A stretch of DNA of 64,000 bases from Dyadobacter sp. CY356 (GTDB lineage Bacteria; Bacteroidota; Bacteroidia; Cytophagales; Spirosomataceae). The stretch is from the NCBI RefSeq assembly GCF_021440195.1, contig NZ_JAJTSZ010000007.1:248001-312000 (forward strand). Direction: 5' to 3'. This document shows positions 55,019 to 64,000 of the stretch, piece after piece. Position numbers and translations under genes: made by a program. Numbering within the stretch: position 1 is the first letter of the stretch; each line of letters begins with the position of its first letter. Under the pieces are notes generated by a model. It worked only from the letters and a program-made list of their open reading frames with translations. It did no database searches and was not told the DNA's origin.

Positions 55019-55804
55019 ATGGACATTTTCAAAATATTAGATGAAATTCAAAAAATAGATGGTGACTCAGTGGGCCGTTTGGAACATGCGACACGCCGTC
55101 ATTTTATGAACAGAATTGGCAGTAAAATTGCAGCTGTTGCTGTTCCTACCGCTTTTGCTTCAATCGTTAACAAAGCATATGCGCAATCCGCAGGTGCTGT
55201 TGATATATTAAATTTTGCCTTGACACTTGAATATCTGGAGGACGATTTTTATCAGGCAGCTAACGCAGCATCTGGTTTGATCCCTTCAACAGACAAGGCC
55301 ATTTTTACGCAGATTGGTAAGCATGAAACGCAGCATGTGGCTTTTCTTAAAGGTGCATTAGGTGCAAAAGCAGTAACCAAACCGGCTTTTGATTTTACAG
55401 CAAAAGGTAATTTCGCAACCGTGTTTACAGATTATAACACATTCCTTACTGTTTCTCATGCACTTGAAGATACAGGTGTGAGAGCTTACAAAGGCCAGGC
55501 TGGCGGTTTAATGGCCGATCCTGATTTGTTGCAATATGCTTTGCAGGTTCACTCTGTGGAAGCAAGACATGCTTCAATCGTTCGTAAATTGCTTAGTGCT
55601 GCTACGGGTAATACAGCAATTAAATCCTGGATTACCAATGCAGAAGGTGCACCGGCAGCCGTGTATGCAGGTGAGGATAACAAAACGCAGGGTGGAGTAA
55701 ACCTAACAGGTCTTGCTGGTAAATCGGACGCAGCAATTACCGAAGCATTTGACGAACCACTTACAAAAGATCAGGTTCTTGCTATTGCAGGTCTTTTCTT
55801 ATAG
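55019..55804 (+). CDS. Exported ferritin-like domain protein
   Basis: A 261-residue protein of the same ferritin-like family as its neighbour. ATG 55019 is preferred to the TTG at 55010. The N-terminal 60 residues contain ATRRHFMNRIG, a Tat-type motif, and a hydrophobic stretch ending KAYAQS, so it is exported folded. Helical metal-ligand motifs ALTLEYLEDDFYQ, KHETQHVAFLKG, EDTGVRAY and VEARHASIV are visible. The pair probably stores or processes a metal or protects against stress in the periplasm. Confidence 0.88.
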   Translation: MDIFKILDEIQKIDGDSVGRLEHATRRHFMNRIGSKIAAVAVPTAFASIVNKAYAQSAGAVDILNFALTLEYLEDDFYQAANAASGLIPSTDKAIFTQIGKHETQHVAFLKGALGAKAVTKPAFDFTAKGNFATVFTDYNTFLTVSHALEDTGVRAYKGQAGGLMADPDLLQYALQVHSVEARHASIVRKLLSAATGNTAIKSWITNAEGAPAAVYAGEDNKTQGGVNLTGLAGKSDAAITEAFDEPLTKDQVLAIAGLFL

Positions 55805-55899
55805 TATAAATATCAACATGTAAACCTAGTCCTGTTGAACATATACATGCACTACTAGTGAGTAAAGTTCAAATCAGTGATACACGCTATTTCTTGAAT

Positions 55900-55933
55900 C
55901 AAAAGGCCGTCCTTAGGTAGGATGGCCTTTTTT
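55900..55933 (+). terminator. Intrinsic terminator after the ferritin-like genes
   Basis: AAAAGGCCGTCC pairs with GGATGGCCTTTT (one G-T) around a seven-base loop, then T-run. Confidence 0.9.
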
Positions 55934-56016
55934 ATGAGTAAGTTTTATGGTTTAATTACTTTTCGTAACGAGGTTTGATTTAAATTGCCTTATATTTTTA
56001 GTTAGTATCCGATTCT

Positions 56017-57249
56017 ATGAAGTCATATTTTAACCGACGCGGTTTCTTAAAAAAAACCAGTCTTGCCGCCATAGCAACTACTTTGGGCAGCGAAATCGTT
56101 TTTGCAGACAAATTACCTAGAAGATACCTTCCCATTGCACTGGGAGAAAAAGATGCTTTGAAAGGCAAAAACAGTGATATGATCGTACAGGGCGACAAAC
56201 CCTGGAATGTGGAATCTCCCATTAATTTACTGGACGACCGGATTACTCCGGTTGAAAAAATGTTTATCCGTAACAATGGATTAATTCCGGAAGAAGTTGA
56301 TATAAAAAGCTGGACTTTAACAATTGACGGAGAATCGGTTACTGCACCAAAAACATATTCTCTTGACGAATTAAAAAAGAAATTTAAACATTACACCTAT
56401 CAGCTTACTTTGGAATGTGGGGGAAACGGCCGTTCCGGCTATTACCCTGCCGCATCTGGCAATCAATGGGGCCAGGGAGCCGTTCATTGTGCTGAATGGA
56501 CGGGTGTGAGATTGAAAGATATTTTAAAAGATGTCGGTATTAAAAATGACGCGGTTTATATCGGTTATCACGGCAAAGATCTGCATTTGAGTAAAGATCC
56601 AAAAAAGGAGGCAATTTCAAGAGGAGTGCCTATGACCAAGGCGATGGAAGACGAAACGATTATCGCCTGGCAACTAAATGGAAAAGATATTCCGGAATTT
56701 CACGGTTATCCTTTGCGTCTGGTTATTGGCGGATGGCCGGCGTCAGTTTCCGGGAAATGGCTGAGCCGGATATCGGTTCGCAATAAAATACATGACGGTG
56801 CGAAAATGGAAGGACATAGTTACAAAATGCCTAAAAATCCAGTACCGCCCGGAACTGAAATTCCAACTACTGACGAGTATTTCAGGATCATCGAATCCAT
56901 GCCGGTAAAGTCTATCATTACTTTTCCAAAAACGGGTGCGGTTATCACCTCCACCGAAAATTTACCTCTGCGCGGACATGCCTGGGCAGGAGATAAATCC
57001 GTTAAAAAAGTAGAAGTTTCCATAGATTTTGGTGCTACCTGGCAGAATTGCAAATTGGAAGCACCTGTAAATCGTCTGGCCTGGCAGCATTGGAATACAG
57101 ATATAAAATTTCCTGTAAAAGGTTATTACGAAATTTGGGTAAAAGCTACCGATGATGCCGGCGTTACGCAGCCTATGGTTATTCCTTCCTGGAATCCTGG
57201 TGGATATCTTAACAATGCGTGTGAAAGAATTGCTGTGAAAGTAAGTTAA
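56017..57249 (+). CDS. Sulfite dehydrogenase molybdopterin subunit (SorA-like)
   Basis: A 410-residue Tat-exported enzyme (NRRGFLKK signal) of the sulfite oxidase family. The molybdenum-ligand cysteine is Cys134 in LECGGNGRS, followed by further cofactor-binding regions, and the C-terminal dimerisation domain of the family is present. It oxidises sulfite, or a related substrate, in the periplasm. A c-type cytochrome gene follows 10 bases downstream, the SorA-SorB arrangement. A role in removing sulfite made by the sulfur module at 8.2-12.4 kb is plausible but inferred. Confidence 0.9.
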   Translation: MKSYFNRRGFLKKTSLAAIATTLGSEIVFADKLPRRYLPIALGEKDALKGKNSDMIVQGDKPWNVESPINLLDDRITPVEKMFIRNNGLIPEEVDIKSWTLTIDGESVTAPKTYSLDELKKKFKHYTYQLTLECGGNGRSGYYPAASGNQWGQGAVHCAEWTGVRLKDILKDVGIKNDAVYIGYHGKDLHLSKDPKKEAISRGVPMTKAMEDETIIAWQLNGKDIPEFHGYPLRLVIGGWPASVSGKWLSRISVRNKIHDGAKMEGHSYKMPKNPVPPGTEIPTTDEYFRIIESMPVKSIITFPKTGAVITSTENLPLRGHAWAGDKSVKKVEVSIDFGATWQNCKLEAPVNRLAWQHWNTDIKFPVKGYYEIWVKATDDAGVTQPMVIPSWNPGGYLNNACERIAVKVS

Positions 57250-57259
57250 GAATCAGATT

Positions 57260-57703
57260 ATGAAAAATCCATTTAATAAAATCAAAATAACATTTATCGC
57301 TCTTCTCGTTTTGGGAATAACGTTGAGCTCTTTTCGAAAAGAAAACCAATATTCCGGCAATGAAAATCTGACGAAAAATATTCAGCCTTTTACCAACGTC
57401 ATAATTTCAGATACAACAAAAAAAGACCCGGAAACGGGATTGATCATTGATGAAAACTTGTATATGGTGAAAGCCCAGTGTACGGGTTGCCATTCAACAA
57501 AATTGATTATGGCCAATCATTTTACACGCGATGGCTGGAAACAAAAAATACGCTGGATGCAGGCAAACCATAATTTGTGGGAATTAGGCGATACTGAAAA
57601 ACAAGTACTGGATTACCTGGAAAAGAATTATGCACCTGTTCAAATGGTTTCACGCCGCGCTCCGCTGAAAGATATTCAGTGGTACGATTTAAAATTAAAA
57701 TAG
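57260..57703 (+). CDS. c-type cytochrome, SorB-like electron acceptor
   Basis: A 147-residue membrane-anchored or exported protein with an N-terminal hydrophobic helix (about 9-25) and one haem site CTGCH (Cys74, Cys77, His78). The remainder is helical with no clear family. It is 10 bases downstream of the sulfite dehydrogenase gene and probably carries its electrons to the respiratory chain. Its stop is directly adjacent to the convergent Uma2 gene. Confidence 0.88.
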   Translation: MKNPFNKIKITFIALLVLGITLSSFRKENQYSGNENLTKNIQPFTNVIISDTTKKDPETGLIIDENLYMVKAQCTGCHSTKLIMANHFTRDGWKQKIRWMQANHNLWELGDTEKQVLDYLEKNYAPVQMVSRRAPLKDIQWYDLKLK

Positions 57704-58291
57704 TTATTCCGCAAAAATTTCACCGACTAACATTTCAAATCCGGGTAGAACCGAAGAAGTGAGGATTTCTTCTTCGATTAAGGGTTTTAAACCAATAAAA
57801 ACACCCGCTTCGTTGAGCACATAAACAAAAATCGCTTTTTCAGTTGAGTCAACCAGCCAGTATTCTTTCACGCCGTTTTCCTGATAAACTTCAAATTTAT
57901 TTTTAAATTCCTTATTGGAATTTCCTGGTGAAAGGATTTCAATAATTAAGTCTGGCGCACCGCTACAACCCTGATCATCCAGTTTTTCAAGATTACAGAT
58001 CACCGAGATATCCGGCTGAACAACAGTGTAAACCTGATTTGGTTTTGCATTGCGTTTTAAAGGTGTAAACCGAACATCAAATGGAGCAGTATACGCTTCG
58101 CAGCTTTTACCCTTCAAATAGTTATAAATTCTGTTACTAATTTGGAAAGAAATTTTCTGATGTCTTCTAGCCGGAGCAGGAGACATTTTAAAAATCTTTC
58201 CTTTTATAATTTCCAGGCGCTCCTCGAATGTCCATTGAAGATAGTCCGCATACGTATATGTGCCGGCAAGATCCAGTTGGTCGATTGTCAT
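57704..58291 (-). CDS. Uma2-family PD-(D/E)XK nuclease
   Basis: A 195-residue Uma2 (DUF820) protein. Family motifs ERLEIIKGKIFKMSP and QPDISVICN with PDLIIEILSPGN and the EYWLVD strand form the PD-(D/E)XK core. Uma2 proteins are mostly uncharacterised and often lie near mobile or defence DNA. Its stop directly adjoins the cytochrome gene stop (convergent), without space for a terminator. Confidence 0.9.
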   Translation of the reverse strand: MTIDQLDLAGTYTYADYLQWTFEERLEIIKGKIFKMSPAPARRHQKISFQISNRIYNYLKGKSCEAYTAPFDVRFTPLKRNAKPNQVYTVVQPDISVICNLEKLDDQGCSGAPDLIIEILSPGNSNKEFKNKFEVYQENGVKEYWLVDSTEKAIFVYVLNEAGVFIGLKPLIEEEILTSSVLPGFEMLVGEIFAE

Positions 58292-58405
58292 GAGCTGTAC
58301 GATGAGATTTAATACATTTATTCAAAGATAAAACAAATAAGATAAAGTCTCCGATCACGAAGTATTGCTTACCTTTAACACTTCAACTTATTCCATTATT
58401 TACGC

Positions 58406-58957
58406 GTGCGCTTCTTTAAAGTAACAACATCCCGAGTACTAATACATTACCTGATTGCCATCCTTTTGTTGCCTGGCTTATTATCCTTTCAAAAGAAAAA
58501 CTATCTGACGGAAAGAGAAAAACAGGACATCCCAAAATCAAGTAATTTACCAAATCCATTAAAAGCCGAAGTAATAGGAATCCAGGACGGAGATACCATT
58601 GAACTGAAATTCATCTTTGACGGAAAGAAAGCAGGATTACGCCAAAGGAAACCTGTCAGAATCCGTTTTTTACATATCAATTCTCCTGAAAGAGGAAAAC
58701 CATTTTATAAAGTGGCGAAACAATATACTTCCGAGCGGTGTTTTCGCAAGATTGTAACAATAAAACATACCGGAGAATTTGATCGTTACGGACGTCTTTT
58801 GGGTGAAGTTGTTTTACCAAACGGATCCGTATTAAATAAGGAACTTGTAAAAAAAGGATTGGCCATTCACTTCAAGAAATATTCAAGCAGTGTTGAATAT
58901 GCCAATCTGGAAATTGATGCACAAAAGAAGAAATTAGGTATCTGGAGTATTCAATAA
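58406..58957 (+). CDS. Secreted staphylococcal-nuclease-like thermonuclease
   Basis: A 183-residue protein starting at GTG 58406, with a membrane/signal segment (about 14-30) and an SNase fold. Conserved residues are the calcium and catalytic set: VIGIQDGDTIELK, RIRFLHINSPE and GEFDRYGRLLGEV. It probably degrades extracellular or periplasmic nucleic acid. It opens a plus-strand run with the next genes, spaced by only 10 bases. Confidence 0.88.
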   Translation: MRFFKVTTSRVLIHYLIAILLLPGLLSFQKKNYLTEREKQDIPKSSNLPNPLKAEVIGIQDGDTIELKFIFDGKKAGLRQRKPVRIRFLHINSPERGKPFYKVAKQYTSERCFRKIVTIKHTGEFDRYGRLLGEVVLPNGSVLNKELVKKGLAIHFKKYSSSVEYANLEIDAQKKKLGIWSIQ

Positions 58958-58967
58958 TAAATCAGAA

Positions 58968-59567
58968 ATGAGTTCAGCAGCACTTTTTCAAATTTTATAT
59001 CAAAACGAAACGCTCTTTCAATTACAGGAAGATATGATCGTCCCTGTCGAAGAAAAAGCAGGAATTCCGGAAGCATTTCCTGCTAAAATTGAAGAGCCTG
59101 TGTCAGCATCTGTAAGGGAAATAATACCTCAACCTGTTGTAAAAGTCAATACAGAACCCGCTCAGCCTGCCACTCCCGCTGTTCAGTTTCCGGCGCTTAA
59201 TCATAAAGTTTTGATACTTATTGATGAACCCAAACAAAAAGGCATGCTGGTTTCGGAGGCTTTATTTTTGGACAACATTTTAAAGGCGGTTGGACAATCC
59301 TCAGAAAATTCAGATATTCTCAATTTCAGTTTTATAGCCGGCCCTGATGCCAGAAATGTCCTTTCCGAAAAACGTGTAAATTATTTCATCACTTTTGGTG
59401 TCCCGCTGATCAAATTACGTCTGGATCTGCTCCTTCCGCCCTATACACCTAAACAAGTAGAAGGAATCTGGTTTCTCCTGACCGATCCGCTGCCTGTTAT
59501 TGAGGCCGATGTTGTTTTGAAGAAAAAACTTTGGGCCGCATTGAAACAAATGTTCCCAAAGGATTAA
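58968..59567 (+). CDS. Protein of unknown function
   Basis: A 199-residue cytosolic-looking protein that I do not recognise. The first 70 residues are proline- and acid-rich (linker-like), and the rest is a compact alpha/beta region with a hydrophobic core. It sits 10 bases after the thermonuclease gene and about 100 bases before the two coiled-coil membrane protein genes, so it may belong to either transcript. No function is inferred. Confidence 0.7.
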   Translation: MSSAALFQILYQNETLFQLQEDMIVPVEEKAGIPEAFPAKIEEPVSASVREIIPQPVVKVNTEPAQPATPAVQFPALNHKVLILIDEPKQKGMLVSEALFLDNILKAVGQSSENSDILNFSFIAGPDARNVLSEKRVNYFITFGVPLIKLRLDLLLPPYTPKQVEGIWFLLTDPLPVIEADVVLKKKLWAALKQMFPKD

Positions 59568-59664
59568 CTTTCAGCGCTTTACTTATTTAAAATACCGATT
59601 ATCACAATAATATTGTCAATATCTCAGTTTTGATGGATACTTGCGGGCTAATCCATGACTAACT

Positions 59665-60804
59665 ATGGCCAAATTCACCGAGCGTCTCTCAAACTGGTTC
59701 CGTTCTTCGCAAAAAAACGAAGAATATTTCTTTGATAACGAGCCCGAAAAACATACAGAAGCTCCTGTAAGCTTCAAAGACACCATGCCTCAAAATTCAT
59801 TAAATACTTCTGTCAGTAATGTGACAGCGATCAATTATAATTCCCAACCTGAACAGAAACCAACAGTAGCAGTAAGAACAGAAGTCGTAATTCCCTACTG
59901 GCTGGAAGATGAAGATACCCTACGCGATGAAGGCGTTTTGTTCGGTTTGTCGGAATCAGAGGCAACTGAAAAAACGGACATAATCCACAAATACTTTTCA
60001 CATCTGGCGGCGCCACATTTAAGCAGTATTGAGCAGCATAACGAGCAAATTCAGGAGCAAAATCTGTTTATCGGACAAAAGAGAAATCGGATCGAAGAAT
60101 TAGAAAATAAATTAAAAAATCTGGTTGTAACAAAATTCAGTAGTGAGCATCATTTACCAAGGACATTGATTGGTTTATCACTTTCTATTGCCATGTGTAT
60201 CGGCAATTTCTTTCTGATCAGAGAATCTTTGAAACCCGCTTTTGCAGAAAGTTTCTGGATTGCACTGGGTGTATTCCTGGCAGGCATGTTCAGTCTTTTT
60301 GGACGGATTTCCATGTTCCATGATACTGAATCAAAAGTCTCATGGCGCTCACTTCTGGAGGAAGTTGGTTTGCCATTCGCAGCTGCGTTATTTGTGTTTG
60401 CCAATGTTTTGCCTCACCAGGGAATATGGCAGGCTATTGCATTATTCATTTTTGTCTTTTTCCTGTTTCTATTTGCCGGTAAGCTGCTCTTGAGTAATGT
60501 AACTGTTTTGAGAAATGACTTGCGTACGCTGTCAAATATCAGCCGCGACCGTCAGGAATCGGAAAATAATACGCAAAACTGGGAACGTGAAATACAATCT
60601 TTACAAATTGAGGTTGACGAGTTACGTGTAAAAAAATGGCAGATCTTGCGTGAACAAGGACAAGCCGAAACGGAACGCGACAGGATTTTCGCGAAACGCG
60701 ATATGCTGATCAAACTTTTTGAAAGCGAGTTTTCTCTCGCGCGTCGCATGAAAAATCAATTAACAAACAAGCAATTACAAGACATCAGGAGAAGTGCGGA
60801 ATGA
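59665..60804 (+). CDS. Coiled-coil membrane protein of unknown function
   Basis: A 379-residue protein with a soluble N-terminus of about 105 residues, a coiled-coil (about 112-150), four hydrophobic helices (about 165-275) and a second long coiled-coil (about 290-355). I know no family with this layout. Its stop overlaps the next gene at ATGA if that gene starts at 60801, so the two may be translationally coupled. Confidence 0.7.
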   Translation: MAKFTERLSNWFRSSQKNEEYFFDNEPEKHTEAPVSFKDTMPQNSLNTSVSNVTAINYNSQPEQKPTVAVRTEVVIPYWLEDEDTLRDEGVLFGLSESEATEKTDIIHKYFSHLAAPHLSSIEQHNEQIQEQNLFIGQKRNRIEELENKLKNLVVTKFSSEHHLPRTLIGLSLSIAMCIGNFFLIRESLKPAFAESFWIALGVFLAGMFSLFGRISMFHDTESKVSWRSLLEEVGLPFAAALFVFANVLPHQGIWQAIALFIFVFFLFLFAGKLLLSNVTVLRNDLRTLSNISRDRQESENNTQNWEREIQSLQIEVDELRVKKWQILREQGQAETERDRIFAKRDMLIKLFESEFSLARRMKNQLTNKQLQDIRRSAE

Positions 60805-60848
60805 TTTTTTTTGCATCAACCGATAATTCTTACAAAATATTGAAAGTT

Positions 60849-62240
60849 ATGGACGAGCAACAGCCTAATCAAAACAGCGACTATCAGCATGGTTACAGCA
60901 GTGGCCTTGAAGGATTGGACCGCCAGGTTTATGAAGCCTACTTGTCGAGCAATGTCAGCCACGACTGGGTTTTGGATCGCCTGAACCAAAAAAGAAATGA
61001 ACTGGATGCTGTTAAAAACAAAAGACAGGAAACGGTTCATACGCATAAACAATCCTTTGACAAGCTTCAGGAGCAGCTTATGGGTGTAAATCAGACTGCA
61101 AAAAAAATGAAAGATCTGGACTTATCCATTTCTGACATCAATACCCAGTCTGAAAAACTTAACGAAAAGCGTGTGAGTTCTGCTCCATATTATTCACTTG
61201 TTGCCGGGTTAATATTCCTGGCTGCCGGTATTTCATTCATCGCCGGTGACCTTATTATTTCCCATGAAATTGTTGCCTATGCACTGAACATTCGTAACCC
61301 GAATGAAGCCTGGGCTTTTGCGATTGGACTTGCCATGTTATCAGTTTTGTTAAAACCGGCATATGATCGTTTGGTGGAAGAACCATATCAAAAAGATGAC
61401 TCTCCAAAAGCAAAATCTAACTATGCACGTTTCAAATTGATTTTGTCAATTTTCGCCATAGTAACTCTGATCGTTTTAGGCTGGTTCCGTTATGAGGCCT
61501 ACCGTACAGATAAGTTGAAGGAAGCAATTAACAAATCAGTTAAAGGTTTGCAGTTAAATGCAGTTGATCCTTTGACAGGTGCACCAATCAACAGTCCGGA
61601 ATTAACGAACAAAATTGAGCAGGCTTTAAAAAATTCCGATCAGCTGAATCTCGATCTTGTAAATAGTCCATGGGCTTTGATGTCATTTGTATTGAGTGGT
61701 GTTTTGTTCGCTATCGCCGGCGCGGTTTCCCTTGGTATGGCATTGCCGGTTTTACAGGGATTCTGGATGAGATGGCTTCAAATTGATCCGAAATTATGGA
61801 AATTGAGAAGACGCAAGAAAAAAATTGAAAAACAGCTGGACGAATTACAGGCTACTATTTCGGAGCAACTGGCTCAGAAAAGTATTTTGGAAAACGACAT
61901 TGCAGTATTGCCTACCTGGGAAGAGTTAAAACAGGAAGAAGTTTCAATCCGCACGGAAATTGAACACCTCGAAGAAGAAAGAAAACTCGCATTGACCGAT
62001 AGTCGTATTCAGTTATTTGGAGACGGTTATGAACACGGACAAGTGACCCGTGACATTATGAGCGAGGAAGAATATGAACATTGGCGATCCGGGCATTTGA
62101 CTGTGTCCAACTTGGCAATGCGTGCCCGTTCAAACGATTCTGACAGGGCTGTTACCCGTTCCAAAAATTCAGGTATGCGTCCTCATCAGGCAATCCGTAA
62201 AGCAATCACGGACCGCTTTGATGAGAACAATTCAGAGTGA
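60849..62240 (+). CDS. Coiled-coil membrane protein, partner of the preceding gene
   Basis: The protein has 463 residues from ATG 60849 (MDEQQPNQ), or 479 from ATG 60801, which overlaps the upstream stop. I prefer the shorter start because it opens with a hydrophilic region, but the ATGA overlap favours the longer. It has an N-terminal coiled-coil (about 45-110), two pairs of membrane helices (about 125-200 and 215-300), then a second long coiled-coil (about 330-390) and a basic tail. It resembles its neighbour in layout without obvious sequence identity. Confidence 0.7.
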   Translation: MDEQQPNQNSDYQHGYSSGLEGLDRQVYEAYLSSNVSHDWVLDRLNQKRNELDAVKNKRQETVHTHKQSFDKLQEQLMGVNQTAKKMKDLDLSISDINTQSEKLNEKRVSSAPYYSLVAGLIFLAAGISFIAGDLIISHEIVAYALNIRNPNEAWAFAIGLAMLSVLLKPAYDRLVEEPYQKDDSPKAKSNYARFKLILSIFAIVTLIVLGWFRYEAYRTDKLKEAINKSVKGLQLNAVDPLTGAPINSPELTNKIEQALKNSDQLNLDLVNSPWALMSFVLSGVLFAIAGAVSLGMALPVLQGFWMRWLQIDPKLWKLRRRKKKIEKQLDELQATISEQLAQKSILENDIAVLPTWEELKQEEVSIRTEIEHLEEERKLALTDSRIQLFGDGYEHGQVTRDIMSEEEYEHWRSGHLTVSNLAMRARSNDSDRAVTRSKNSGMRPHQAIRKAITDRFDENNSE

Positions 62241-62281
62241 TTTTTGTAAATTGGGCTTTTGATTGACTATTTATTATAAAG

Positions 62282-62797
62282 ATGATTCTTCAAAGTCCCC
62301 GTTTAGATATTATTGTTTGTGATGACACCCTTTTTGACGCGATCCGTATGGGCAACAATGTCCTTGGCCGCGTGATGGGTGTTAATGTTCCAAAAAAGTG
62401 GACCGAATTTCGTGACACTTTTACACCTTCTTATCATCGATGGAAAGCCCACCCTCCGCTTCGCGAATGGTGGGTTTATCTTATCGTTTACAAACAAGGC
62501 AATATCCTGATCGGGTCCTGCGGTTACAAAGGAGAACCAGACTCCAACGGTGTGGTAGAAATTGGCTATGAAATTACGCCAACGCACAGGGCTATGGGAC
62601 TGGGTTATGAAACAGCCAAAGCACTCGTAGATCACGCATTTAAACAAAGCGGGGTGTTGAAAGTTCTGGCGCACACCATGGCCGAAGAAAATGCTTCTGT
62701 TCGTATTCTGGAAAAACTAGGTTTTCAAAGAACCGATGACAAGGTTAATGATCCCGAAGAAGGACTGCTTTGGCGATGGGAACTTTCAAAAAGATAA
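62282..62797 (+). CDS. GNAT-family N-acetyltransferase
   Basis: A 171-residue acyltransferase with the GNAT fold. The acetyl-CoA motif A region around VEIGYEITPTHRAMGLGYETAKALVDHAF (about 97-125; seen as two motifs) and the beta-strand 5 segment with ENASVRILEKLGFQ are typical. It resembles RimJ/RimL-type protein or small-molecule acetylases, but the substrate is unknown. It lies 41 bases after the second coiled-coil gene and may be co-transcribed. Confidence 0.88.
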   Translation: MILQSPRLDIIVCDDTLFDAIRMGNNVLGRVMGVNVPKKWTEFRDTFTPSYHRWKAHPPLREWWVYLIVYKQGNILIGSCGYKGEPDSNGVVEIGYEITPTHRAMGLGYETAKALVDHAFKQSGVLKVLAHTMAEENASVRILEKLGFQRTDDKVNDPEEGLLWRWELSKR

Positions 62798-62942
62798 TTA
62801 AATAATTTTCAGTATAGTACTTAAAACTGCAAATGACGTTATATCAATGTGATAAATTAAATTGCACTACTTCAATATTTATTTGTCTCAATTAATTAAC
62901 TTAAATCCTGAAAGAATTTTCATTCATATTTGATTTGAAATT

Positions 62943-64000
62943 ATGATTGCCGTATCAAAAGAAACCTATCCCTGGCTGAAACATTATACCGAAGGCGTTC
63001 CTTACGAAATAAATCCGGATGCCTATTCTTCACTTATAGAATTAATGGATACCGGTTTCAGATTGTATAAAGACAGGTCCGCTTTTGCCAATATGGGAAA
63101 AGAGTTGACTTTTGGCAAACTGGATGAACTTTCAAGAAATTTTGCTGCCTATCTGGAAAATCTGGGATTACAGAAAGGCGACAGAATTGCGATACAAATG
63201 CCAAATCTGCTCCAATATCCTGTGGCGCTGTTTGGTGCTCTGAGGGCAGGACTGGTGGTTGTTAATACCAATCCGCTTTACACGCCGCGGGAAATGCAGC
63301 ATCAGTTTAAGGATTCGGGAGTCAGGGCCATTGTGATTCTTGCCAACTTTGCAGCGCACCTTGAAAAAATTGTTGGCAATACGGAAATCAGACATATTAT
63401 TATCACTGAAATCGGAGATTTGCTGGGCTTTCCTAAAAAGCTGATTGTAAACACAGTTGTGAAGTATGTCAAAAAGATGGTTCCTGCATATCATATTTCA
63501 GGTGCGGTTTCTTTCATTGAAGCACTTTCACTTGGTGCAGGATTGACCTATACAAAACCTTCTGTTTCCAATATAGACGTAGCCTTTATTCAGTATACAG
63601 GCGGAACAACCGGTGTATCAAAAGGTGCGATGTTAACGCATCGTAATTTGATTGCCAATGTAGAAGCAAATAGTGCCTGGATATCACCTGTTATGGGGGA
63701 AATGGAAATTCCTATTTTTGTAGCTGCGCTCCCACTCTACCACGTTTATGCACTAACCGTAAATGCGCTTACCGGCATAAAAATCGGGGCACTTAATGTG
63801 TTGATCACCAACCCGAGAGATATGAAAGCATTTATTAGCGACCTGAAAAAATACAGAATTAATGTATTCACAGGCGTTAATACAATGTTCAACGGACTAA
63901 TGAATAATCCTCAGTTTGCTGAAATTGATTTTAGTCAGTTAAAAGCTACGTCGGCTGGTGGTATGGCGTTACAAAAAGTTGTAGCTGAAAGATGGCTCGC
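62943..64000 (+). CDS. Long-chain acyl-CoA synthetase, 3' end cut
   Basis: The frame from ATG 62943 is open to the window end, about 352 codons. It has the AMP-binding motif YTGGTTGVSKGAMLTHRNL (about 218-236) and the early conserved segment GDRIAIQMPN (about 74-83), and a substrate-pocket region VVNTNPLYTPREM, all typical of FadD-type ligases that activate fatty acids with ATP and CoA. The C-terminal third, including the final lysine domain, lies beyond the window. It stands after a 145-base gap that holds no recognised element. Confidence 0.92.
   Translation, partial: MIAVSKETYPWLKHYTEGVPYEINPDAYSSLIELMDTGFRLYKDRSAFANMGKELTFGKLDELSRNFAAYLENLGLQKGDRIAIQMPNLLQYPVALFGALRAGLVVVNTNPLYTPREMQHQFKDSGVRAIVILANFAAHLEKIVGNTEIRHIIITEIGDLLGFPKKLIVNTVVKYVKKMVPAYHISGAVSFIEALSLGAGLTYTKPSVSNIDVAFIQYTGGTTGVSKGAMLTHRNLIANVEANSAWISPVMGEMEIPIFVAALPLYHVYALTVNALTGIKIGALNVLITNPRDMKAFISDLKKYRINVFTGVNTMFNGLMNNPQFAEIDFSQLKATSAGGMALQKVVAERWL

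Overview
The window looks like chromosomal DNA of a Bacteroidota bacterium of the Cytophagales, most like Dyadobacter or a close relative. This is inference from gene content, not a database match. The signs are a type IX secretion sorting domain, DUF5686 and DUF1080 proteins, a GH92 mannosidase, hybrid histidine kinases, HxlA/HxlB, Bacteroidota-type promoter boxes (TAnnTTTG) and weak ribosome binding sites. About fifty protein genes and one tRNA are visible. Both edges cut genes: a membrane protein on the left (minus strand) and an acyl-CoA ligase on the right.

Region 1-5.1 kb is an AT-rich accessory patch. It holds an AAA ATPase and a subtilisin-like protease whose reading frames overlap by one base. 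This is the IetA/IetS pair, known as a plasmid-stability toxin system and as an anti-phage defence system. It ends at a tRNA-Arg(CCU) whose 3' end faces the patch, and a degenerate copy of that tRNA 3' end lies on the far side, so the patch may be an integrated cassette.

Region 5.1-13.2 kb carries hflX, a MATE exporter and a sulfur module: Crp/Fnr-type regulator, TauE-like exporter, metallo-beta-lactamase/double-rhodanese protein and two YeeE/YedE sulfur transporters. Two CRP-like palindromes sit in front of the exporter and the metallo-beta-lactamase gene, so the regulator probably controls the module. A methyltransferase gene follows. Region 13.2-24.3 kb has an intergenic repeat cluster, a large propeller/HEAT/haem lipoprotein, a DUF2157-like membrane protein, the ribulose monophosphate pair hxlB-hxlA with a divergent AraC regulator, a PhnA-like protein and a DUF5686 protein.

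Region 24.3-36 kb holds a hybrid histidine kinase, a Bcr/CflA exporter, an EthD-like protein, a 5'-nucleotidase split into two genes, a LuxR-type regulator with a degenerate receiver, two convergent L,D-transpeptidases and RarD. Region 36-44.8 kb is a carbohydrate locus: DUF1080 protein, GH92 mannosidase, LacI regulator, DUF1080/PA14 protein and a propeller-cytochrome c. LacI-type operators precede both arms. Region 44.9-48.9 kb has a hybrid kinase with Hpt domain convergent with an NtrC-type activator.

Region 49.3-51 kb is a 1.7-kb gene-free stretch with two strong terminators that follow no gene and three degenerate tandem copies of a leader-plus-start-codon module. The last copy starts a large T9SS-secreted putative adhesin. 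After it come two exported ferritin-like proteins, a SorAB-like sulfite dehydrogenase, an Uma2 nuclease, a secreted thermonuclease, a run of three uncharacterised genes (two of them membrane/coiled-coil proteins), a GNAT acetyltransferase and the start of an acyl-CoA ligase.
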